Virus record (IMG/VR): IMGVR_UViG_3300020183_000140
Span: 1 to 45,747 of that record
Direction: 5' to 3' (one strand)
Source: a virus
DNA: 45,747 nt
Positions within the stretch are counted from its first letter, which is position 1, and each line of letters starts with the position of its first letter. The position numbers were made by a program, and so were the translations under genes. Positions 39,997 to 45,747 of this stretch are shown here, in pieces. The notes beneath the pieces were generated by a model. The model ran no database searches. It was not told the origin of the DNA and saw only the letters and a program-made list of their open reading frames with translations.

Positions 39997-41604
39997 TTAA
40001 AGTGATACGTTGTAAGATACTTGAAGTTTAGCATTAGGAACGTTAACTGGGTTGAATAGATTATCATAAACGCTCAGTTCAAAAATAGGACAAAATTCAG
40101 CATTGTAATATGCATCAAGTAATCCTTGAACAGGATGAACAAATGATCCTATGTAATTTCTTCCTAGCATTTTAAATCCACCTCCAGCAGCAGTATATGT
40201 TGGTAAAGATGGGATGTTAATTATTAAGGTTCCTGGGTCTCCAATATTATCTGAAGTGTATGGGTTTTGAGAAGAAGAAACAAATGTTCCAGGAACAACA
40301 GAGGTTGTTTGAGGTGGGAATTGAATTGTAGAGTACATCCATGAATTTGTTGTTCCAGGATGGTTATTAATCCATGGAGTTACTACATTTGTATTAAAAT
40401 TATTATATGTTAAAATAGGATTAAATGGAGTAACTGGTCCTATTGGGTTTGAATTTTCATAGTATTCAATAGTAGTTCCTAATGAAAGTCTTAAATATGC
40501 TGTAGAATTACTAGCAGTAATATTTGTTAAAACTTGAATACTATTAATAGATTTCCATACGTTTTGTCCAATAATGGTATCAGGATAAGTACGTCCAAAA
40601 ATATAAGTTCCAAAAGCATTTGTAAAATTACCTACAGCATATTGAGTTGTGTTTAATCCATTGTATGCATTGGCACTACTCAAATTACTTCCACTTACTT
40701 TAATTGAATTATTTACAAAGGCAATATGATAAGAAGATGTACTATGATTAAAGTTAACAACTCCAGAAGTAATTGTTGTTGATGATGCGTTAACATTTGT
40801 TACAGACCATCCACCTGGGAGTGGGTTTTCGTAGCAATCAAATGAATATGATTTTCCATCAGATGGAATAACTAAGTATCCATCAATTACTCCATTAATG
40901 TCTCCACCTATTACGCTTGGGAAAACAAGAACATTTATACCACTTTTGTTAACAAGTGTAACTGTTTTACCTTGAGTAGGTGTTTGAGGTAATCTTAAAC
41001 AATATGATTGAGAGGATGCTGTGGAAATTACATTAATTCCGTAATTTGAATATGTAGTAGTATTTGTTGAATTTGGATTAAATGAAGCAGTTCCAGTAGG
41101 TACTAAAGAAATTATAGGACGAACAACAGCACTTCCTGAGGTAGTAAGTCTAATATCTCCACTTGCTGTTACGTTTCCGTTTATTGTTACGTTTTGATTT
41201 AATGTATTAACATATGAAGCAGTTGCAGCATTTGTAGCATTTGCAACTGTTCCTACAACGTTTGAAGCAGCAACATATGAAGCAGTTTGAGCTGTTGTTA
41301 CTGTAGTGTTTAATACATTTGTAGCAGCATTATAAGTTAAACCTGAATCAATAAAGGGTGATTGGCAACCTACGGCTTGTTCGTTTACTAAAACAACTGA
41401 GGTTGTAGTGTCTCCAGGAACAATAGTTGAAATATTAATGTTACTAGCACATCCTGCTGTAGTAGCATATGATGCTGATAAGTTAGAAGATCCAGTTCCG
41501 CCTACTACAATATTACCTCCAGGTCCTTTAATTAATAATTCACTATTTACTACTACAGAATTGCCTGAAGTAGGTTCAATATTATTTACCTTTAATGTAC
41601 TCAT
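39997..41604 (-). CDS. Tail fibre/appendage protein, MSTLKVNN family
   Basis: 535 residues. The N-terminus MSTLKVNNIEPTSGNSVVVNS is shared in pattern with the next two genes (MSTLNVN, MSTLSVNNLEPTSG) and probably attaches the fibre. Beta repeats of the 'NATNAATASYVNTLNQNVTINGNVTASGD' type follow, then a C-terminal half (about 210-535) of non-repetitive beta-rich sequence, with several glycine-bounded strands. That part could recognise a receptor. Gene length, glycine/serine richness and cluster place it among the receptor-contacting appendages. Confidence 0.75.
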   Translation of the reverse strand: MSTLKVNNIEPTSGNSVVVNSELLIKGPGGNIVVGGTGSSNLSASYATTAGCASNINISTIVPGDTTTSVVLVNEQAVGCQSPFIDSGLTYNAATNVLNTTVTTAQTASYVAASNVVGTVANATNAATASYVNTLNQNVTINGNVTASGDIRLTTSGSAVVRPIISLVPTGTASFNPNSTNTTTYSNYGINVISTASSQSYCLRLPQTPTQGKTVTLVNKSGINVLVFPSVIGGDINGVIDGYLVIPSDGKSYSFDCYENPLPGGWSVTNVNASSTTITSGVVNFNHSTSSYHIAFVNNSIKVSGSNLSSANAYNGLNTTQYAVGNFTNAFGTYIFGRTYPDTIIGQNVWKSINSIQVLTNITASNSTAYLRLSLGTTIEYYENSNPIGPVTPFNPILTYNNFNTNVVTPWINNHPGTTNSWMYSTIQFPPQTTSVVPGTFVSSSQNPYTSDNIGDPGTLIINIPSLPTYTAAGGGFKMLGRNYIGSFVHPVQGLLDAYYNAEFCPIFELSVYDNLFNPVNVPNAKLQVSYNVSL

Positions 41605-41629
41605 TTTTTTATTTTTGTTTTTTTATATT

Positions 41630-43336
41630 TTATACAAATGAACCTGATCTCCAAGCTCCGTTCATCCACATATAAAGGAAATATTGGCCTCCTACGGTTG
41701 CAGGGACAATTTCTCCATCAGTTCCTGTCCAAGAAGGAGCAGCTGATTGGGTTGTAGGTAATACAATTGAACCGGACATTCTAACTTTGAAAGCATCTGA
41801 ACGAGCTAATTGTCCTGTACCATTACCAACAATCATTAATGAAGTATCATCTCCTTGGGTATTAAATTGGCCTTGGACATGTTGGTATGAGCCTGAGGCT
41901 ATTGTGCCTAATCCTTCTGCATGAGAATAATCACCTACGGCTTGGGTACCTGAACCTTCAGCATGAGAGTAATCTCCTACGGCTTGAGTGATCCTACCTT
42001 CTGCATGAGAATATGATCCTAAAACACTGTTTTCTTGTCCTGAGGAAAAGGATCCAGATATAATAACTTTTCTAGAGGAAAAATCACCTCCAATTAATGG
42101 GTCACCATAATCATTATTAATGTAAAGTTTATTACTTTGATTTACTTGAGAAGAAGGTCCTGCTTTAATTCCTAAATAAACATTTCCAGTAGAGTTTGCA
42201 GAAGCATTTCTTCCAGCTAAAAATCCAACAGCTACGTTATCATTCCCAGCAGTTAAATGTTCAAAAGTATTATCACCTATTGCTACATTTTGAAAACCTG
42301 TAGTATTAGCATTCATAGCATTTGTTCCTACCCCTATATTGTTAGTTCCTGAGGTAACAGAACTTAAAGAATGATATCCTACTGCTGTGTTTTGGATACC
42401 TGTAGATGCATTTTTTAAAGAAGAATGTCCTACTGCAGTGTTATGTCCACCTGAAGTAAGATTTTCTAATGAATATGATCCTAGAGCAGTATTGTAACTG
42501 TTAAGTCCTGAAGGACCTCCAATATAAGATACTAAAGTGTTAGATCCTATAGCAGTGTTGCCCAATCTATCATCATTAGATGATGCTGAAAAAGATAAAT
42601 CTCCTACAACTATATTACTTGATCCTGATTTAGGGCCTTGTCCTACTCTAACTGAATTAAAATATGCATCTCCGTCTGTAGCAATACCATTTGCAGTTGA
42701 AGATAAAGTTCCTTGAATAGTTCCACTTCCGTCTAAAAAGTTTATTGTACCATTTGATACATAAATATCTTTCCATGCGTTTGTAGGTGAACCTAAACTA
42801 AATGATGAAGTAGTAGAGGCACCATTTGTAGCTGGTATAATTGATCCACTAATTAAAAGTGAACCTGAAAATGTAAGGTTATTTGTTGATGGGTTAAATG
42901 TTAAAGTAGTTTTACTATAAACACCTGAAAAATTATCAAATACTCCTGGCCATCCAAGCAAAATTGGGTAATTTCCAGGTGGAAGCCCTGAGGTAGTAGT
43001 ATATACTGAGTCAGCTTCAGTTGCATTGTTTACATACCCATCAACATTTGCACCAGCAACGTATGATGCAGATGTAGTGTTTGTAGGTATTAAAGTTGAA
43101 ATATCAACATTGAATGTACTTCCATCCCCCTTTTCAAAAGTTAAATTAGGGTCAGAAAATGAAGCTGTAACTAGTAAAGAACTAGTGTTAACACTTCCAC
43201 CACCGTTCAAAGCATAAGAAGCGGTTAAAGCATTTGTGATTGATCCACTAATATTTCCTGTTACGGTTAAACTACCAGATATAACAAGGTTATTTCCTGT
43301 AGTTGAGGATATTGTGTTTACATTTAATGTACTCAT
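41630..43336 (-). CDS. Tail fibre protein with NTAVG and HAEG repeats
   Basis: 568 residues. N-terminal cap MSTLNVNTISSTTGNNLVISGS. The middle (about 260-390) has roughly six repeats of NTAxGxxSLxxxxSGxxN type (NTALGSYSLENLTSGGHNTA, NTAVGYHSLSSVTSGTNN), a left-handed beta-roll pattern. A HAEG repeat block follows, with 113 bp identical to the 1988-3232 fibre gene. The C-terminal 45 residues (SWTGTDGEIVPATVGG, YLYMWMNGAWRSGS region) match those of the 507-residue neighbour. A trimeric fibre is likely. Late-gene element 14 nt upstream. Confidence 0.78.
   Translation of the reverse strand: MSTLNVNTISSTTGNNLVISGSLTVTGNISGSITNALTASYALNGGGSVNTSSLLVTASFSDPNLTFEKGDGSTFNVDISTLIPTNTTSASYVAGANVDGYVNNATEADSVYTTTSGLPPGNYPILLGWPGVFDNFSGVYSKTTLTFNPSTNNLTFSGSLLISGSIIPATNGASTTSSFSLGSPTNAWKDIYVSNGTINFLDGSGTIQGTLSSTANGIATDGDAYFNSVRVGQGPKSGSSNIVVGDLSFSASSNDDRLGNTAIGSNTLVSYIGGPSGLNSYNTALGSYSLENLTSGGHNTAVGHSSLKNASTGIQNTAVGYHSLSSVTSGTNNIGVGTNAMNANTTGFQNVAIGDNTFEHLTAGNDNVAVGFLAGRNASANSTGNVYLGIKAGPSSQVNQSNKLYINNDYGDPLIGGDFSSRKVIISGSFSSGQENSVLGSYSHAEGRITQAVGDYSHAEGSGTQAVGDYSHAEGLGTIASGSYQHVQGQFNTQGDDTSLMIVGNGTGQLARSDAFKVRMSGSIVLPTTQSAAPSWTGTDGEIVPATVGGQYFLYMWMNGAWRSGSFV
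41877..41989. repeat. 113-bp perfect direct repeat, copy B (in fibre gene)
   Basis: Identical to 2868-2980, same orientation and frame. The sequence diverges immediately outside the copy on both sides. The distance between the copies is 39 kb. Confidence 0.95.
42165..42562 (-). repeat. Coding tandem repeat, NTAVG motif
   Basis: About six degenerate repeats of 20-25 codons in the 568-residue fibre gene (NTAIG, NTALG, NTAVG, NTAVG, NNIGVG, NVAIG, NVAVG), separated by loops rich in S, T and G. The DNA copies are only loosely similar, so they are old. Confidence 0.75.
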
Positions 43337-43350
43337 TTTTTTATTTTGTT

Positions 43351-43359
43351 TATAAATAT
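43351..43359 (-). promoter_or_regulatory. Late-gene element ATATTTATA
   Basis: Sense ATATTTATAAACAAAATAAAAAA, 14 nt before the ATG of the 568-residue fibre gene, just beyond a T-rich terminator-like region. Confidence 0.5.
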
Positions 43360-43360
43360 G

Positions 43361-43398
43361 AAAAAAAAAATAAAAAACATTTAAACGGTGCCTTAAAT
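43361..43398 (-). terminator. Probable terminator between fibre genes
   Basis: Sense ATTTAA-GGCACCGT-TTAAAT stem (43379-43398), weak and AT-rich, followed by a T-rich run (TGTTTTTTATTTTTTTTTT). A late-gene element comes next, as at 39560. Moderate only because the stem is weak. Confidence 0.45.
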
Positions 43399-43416
43399 TT
43401 TAAATTGTATTATGTT

Positions 43417-44940
43417 TTATGCTAAAGAACCTGATCTCCAGGCATTATTTAAGTATACATAAAAGAAATAGTTGTCGGAATTTACTACAAATACTATTTC
43501 ACCTTTTTTACCAGTATATTCTGGGGGACCATCTAATACTCTAGGCAAAGCGAGTCCTCCAGATACTTCAAGAGATCCTGAAATTTTTCCATCTCCTTTA
43601 ATGTCTACTGAACCTGTAACTTCTGTAGGTCCTGTTACTGTAACTGAACCAGATGTAGAAGTTGAACCTGTAATTGTAACTGATCCAGTAAATGTTGTAT
43701 CTCCGTATAATACGTTTCCATCACAACAAAAAGTTGCGGTTTGGGTTGGAGTTAATGAACCTGAGCCCATTAAAACATCAGCTCCAAATGATTGTAGATT
43801 TGGAGTTTGGTTTCCAATATGAATTACGGGCATTGGATTAAATGCTGTAAGTGTTGAAGTTGAATACTCGATAATAGTAAGAGTTTGAGTCCAAGTTGAA
43901 CCTATATGAGTTACAGTTTGAGTAGTTCCTGTTGCTGTATTAAATAATTGAAGTGTTCCTCCATTTGCAGCTGCAGATGCTGAAATAGGGGTTCTAACAT
44001 CTCCATAAGAAGGATCTAACCAAGCATAATTAAGGTATGCACTAGCAGAAGATTTTGAAAATCTAACTGATCCTTCATATCCATACCATGCTGTTGCTTC
44101 GTCTCCAGGACAATACATTTCAATACATCCTGTTACAATTAATCCATCATGTAAATTTGTAGGACCATATACATCTAATCCACCGGAAATTGTTACATCA
44201 CTGTATAATGTAATTTCATCACAGCAAAAAGAAGCAACTGGGGTTATAGATCCTGTCCCAATTGGGTAAATTGGTATAGCTCCTGAAATAGGGAACGGAA
44301 AACCAATTTGAACTATTGTTCCTGTAGCAATATCTGGACCAGAAGCTGAAATATATGTAACTACACCATCAAAATTGGTTCCTGCATATCCATAGGGGGC
44401 ATATATTCCAGTAGCAGAATCGTAAATATAACATACGTTGTTTGAAGCAACAGCTGCTGCAGCAATTCCTACTGTTAAATTTCCATATGTATTAAAGTTA
44501 ATAGAAACATATTCAAATCCGTTTGGAGCAGGAGTTGTTCTACCATCTACGGCCCAAAAAATAGGATTATCTTCATCATTATAACAATTAATATCTAAAC
44601 ACCCACTAATAGTTATATTACCAGTAAAATCAGTATCACCTAATACTTCAAATGATCCAGTTACTGTTGTAGGTCCTTCAAAATCCACAGAACCTGAGTT
44701 TGTAAATGACCCAGTGCATTCAAAAGATCCTGATTTAAGGATTAAGTTACCATTATTAATAATTAAGTCACCATCTTTATTAGCAATTGATCCAGTTACA
44801 TTTAACGATCCACTAAAATCATTAGTAGCACCCCCAAGATCTATTTCTTTTCCGGTAGCAGATATGATTTTAGTGTCAGCATTGATAATGACTGTAGTTC
44901 CTGAGGTAGGTTCGAGGTTATTTACACTTAATGTACTCAT
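43417..44940 (-). CDS. Tail fibre protein, MSTLSVNN family
   Basis: 507 residues. N-terminal cap MSTLSVNNLEPTSGTTVIIN, as in the 535-residue protein. Then beta repeats (GSLNVTGSIANKDGDLIINNG, GSFECTGSFTNSGSVDFEGP), two related modules of about 150 residues that each begin with 'ISGCLDINCYNDEDNPIFW' / 'VTGCIEMYCPGDEATAWYG' and end 'CCD.....GD', a final run of 'GSVTITGSTSTSGSVTVTG' repeats, and a C-terminal cap (GEIVFVVNSDNYFFYVYLN, NAWRSGSLA) shared with the previous fibre. The two internal modules look like a duplicated domain. Confidence 0.75.
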   Translation of the reverse strand: MSTLSVNNLEPTSGTTVIINADTKIISATGKEIDLGGATNDFSGSLNVTGSIANKDGDLIINNGNLILKSGSFECTGSFTNSGSVDFEGPTTVTGSFEVLGDTDFTGNITISGCLDINCYNDEDNPIFWAVDGRTTPAPNGFEYVSINFNTYGNLTVGIAAAAVASNNVCYIYDSATGIYAPYGYAGTNFDGVVTYISASGPDIATGTIVQIGFPFPISGAIPIYPIGTGSITPVASFCCDEITLYSDVTISGGLDVYGPTNLHDGLIVTGCIEMYCPGDEATAWYGYEGSVRFSKSSASAYLNYAWLDPSYGDVRTPISASAAANGGTLQLFNTATGTTQTVTHIGSTWTQTLTIIEYSTSTLTAFNPMPVIHIGNQTPNLQSFGADVLMGSGSLTPTQTATFCCDGNVLYGDTTFTGSVTITGSTSTSGSVTVTGPTEVTGSVDIKGDGKISGSLEVSGGLALPRVLDGPPEYTGKKGEIVFVVNSDNYFFYVYLNNAWRSGSLA

Positions 44941-44949
44941 TTTTTTATA

Positions 44950-45300
44950 TTATAGTATTACTAATCTAGAACCAGTGCTTACAATAATTGAACCTGAATT
45001 ATAAACAGGTCCTACTAATAATGCATTGTATCCTGGAGGAATAAATAAGGAGATAGAATTTGTTGGGAAATTAGCAATATATCCTTCATCAACTACTAAA
45101 GATCCAGTAAGTTGAACATCTTGTTGTAAAGGACTTAAATAAGATGCTGTAACATCTCCTGAAATACTTCCTGTAATTCCACCGGTTACTATAAGTGAAC
45201 CTGTTATTGCATGTGAACCTGTAAAGTATTCAAAGTTACCATCTAATTCAGCGATAGTAAGTGGAGAACCTTTTACTTGTCTTAAAGTTAAATTTGCCAT
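44950..45300 (-). CDS. Short fibre-cluster protein
   Basis: 116 residues. It opens MANLTLRQVKGSPLTIAELDGNFEYFTGSHAI, where 'L.I.ELD.NF..F' is the start motif of many phage fibre proteins, continues with 'GSLIVTGGITGSISGDVTASYLSPLQQDVQLTG' repeats, and ends in a compact beta region (IPPGYNALLVGPVYNSGSIIV). It is a short member of the cluster, possibly a connector. Late-gene element 11 nt upstream. Confidence 0.65.
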   Translation of the reverse strand: MANLTLRQVKGSPLTIAELDGNFEYFTGSHAITGSLIVTGGITGSISGDVTASYLSPLQQDVQLTGSLVVDEGYIANFPTNSISLFIPPGYNALLVGPVYNSGSIIVSTGSRLVIL

Positions 45301-45311
45301 TTTCTTTTATT

Positions 45312-45320
45312 TATAAATAT
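45312..45320 (-). promoter_or_regulatory. Late-gene element ATATTTATA
   Basis: Sense ATATTTATAAATAAAAGAAA, 11 nt before the ATG of the 116-residue protein, at the stop of the next gene. Confidence 0.45.
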
Positions 45321-45747
45321 TAAGTGGATGCTACAAAATATTCTAATTGTGTATTTCCTCCGATTGCTTTTGCTTTTATAGAGCTTAAATATACAAAATC
45401 GCTATAATAAGCTTCATCAACATACCCATCTACAACATAATCATTAATTGATGGGGTGTTTATCTCAGTATCCCCTAACATTATAGATTTTCCAGGAGCT
45501 AAATCAAATAATGCACTTTCGGTATTATCGTTTGCAACTAAATATACTGAAGTGTTATATTGGGTTGATATGTTTGTAATTCTAATATATTGTACTTGAG
45601 ATTTTACAAATGCTCCACCTGTTTGTTCTTCTTCACTATTACAAAAGCGGATAATTTCAATACCTGAACCACTAAAAGTAGTAGCAATAGTATCTACACG
45701 GCGAACTATTTGGTTAATTCCTGAAATGTTTTTAAACACATAAGTTT
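45320..45747 (-). CDS. Virion-type hypothetical protein, start beyond the window
   Basis: At least 139 residues. The first candidate start inside the window is a GTG at 45737-45739, but the frame stays open to the edge (TYVFKNISGINQIV), so the true start is probably outside. The visible part is a compact beta domain: IEIIRFCNSEEEQTGGAF, VQYIRITNISTQYNTSVYLVANDN, LFDLAPGKSIMLGD. A pattern of strands with 'I.I.NIS' and 'V.L.V.N' suggests a small jelly-roll-like appendage or connector protein. No enzymatic motif. Part of the fibre cluster. Confidence 0.6.
   Translation of the reverse strand, partial: TYVFKNISGINQIVRRVDTIATTFSGSGIEIIRFCNSEEEQTGGAFVKSQVQYIRITNISTQYNTSVYLVANDNTESALFDLAPGKSIMLGDTEINTPSINDYVVDGYVDEAYYSDFVYLSSIKAKAIGGNTQLEYFVAST

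Noticed and set aside
4800-45320. Element as a T4-type late promoter TATAAATA
   Set aside because: TATAAATA appears on the strand opposite to transcription; on the coding strand the motif is ATATTTATA, so the T4 rule cannot be applied directly.
1-45747. tRNA or rRNA genes
   Set aside because: All gaps are shorter than about 80 nt and none shows cloverleaf-like pairing; nothing seen.

Overview
The window is one strand of a large, AT-rich tailed-phage genome. Every credible gene reads on the minus strand, start and stop codons are packed tightly or overlap (ATGA, GTGA, TGAAATG), and no ribosomal or metabolic chromosome genes are present. Relatives of T4 tail, neck and replication proteins (two tail sheaths, tail tube, gp26-, gp53-, gp13- and gp14-like proteins, UvsX, gp32-like SSB, DnaB-type helicase, FEN nuclease) mark it as a contractile-tailed (myovirus) phage. 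The host is probably a member of the Bacteroidota. Shine-Dalgarno sites are scarce, and the tail module carries a secreted protein with SprB-type repeats and a gliding-motility/type IX secretion C-terminal domain, a signal used only in that phylum.

Reading from low to high coordinates (transcription runs the other way): 1-1585 holds the N-terminal part of thymidylate synthase, a small membrane protein, a cytidylyltransferase, a free-standing Smr domain and an unknown. 1636-6894 is a cluster of fibre/appendage proteins made of GS-rich, 'TASYA'-type beta repeats and a YadA-head-like HAEG repeat. 6910-9090 is a membrane protein and the lysis cassette: a 54-residue holin candidate, an amidase endolysin and a second two-helix membrane protein. 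9111-19007 is DNA metabolism: NrdA, a half-length acyl-carrier-like protein, NrdB, helicase, FEN exonuclease, UvsX, SSB, two unknowns and an unusually short family A DNA polymerase. 19050-29813 is baseplate and tail: hub fused to a GH19 muralytic domain, gp53/LysM-like wedge, a large baseplate protein, tape measure and gp26-like hub. 29832-32294 is the SprB-like secreted protein. 32370-39546 is tail tube, two tandem tail sheaths, small accessory proteins, a terminator/sheath-stabiliser-like protein and two neck proteins. 39618-45747 is a second fibre cluster. Capsid, portal and terminase genes lie outside the window.

Late genes are often preceded by a shared element, sense-strand ATATTTATAAYAAAA, usually 13-15 nt before the start codon; replication genes lack it. 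Two replication genes (SSB and polymerase) instead share another 18-nt element. Four intrinsic terminators punctuate the virion and lysis genes.

The points most worth following are the phage-borne T9SS-type adhesin, the thumb-less family A polymerase, a 113-bp perfect repeat linking the two fibre clusters 39 kb apart, and the recurring late-gene element. Function calls come from reading motifs by eye; no database search was run.
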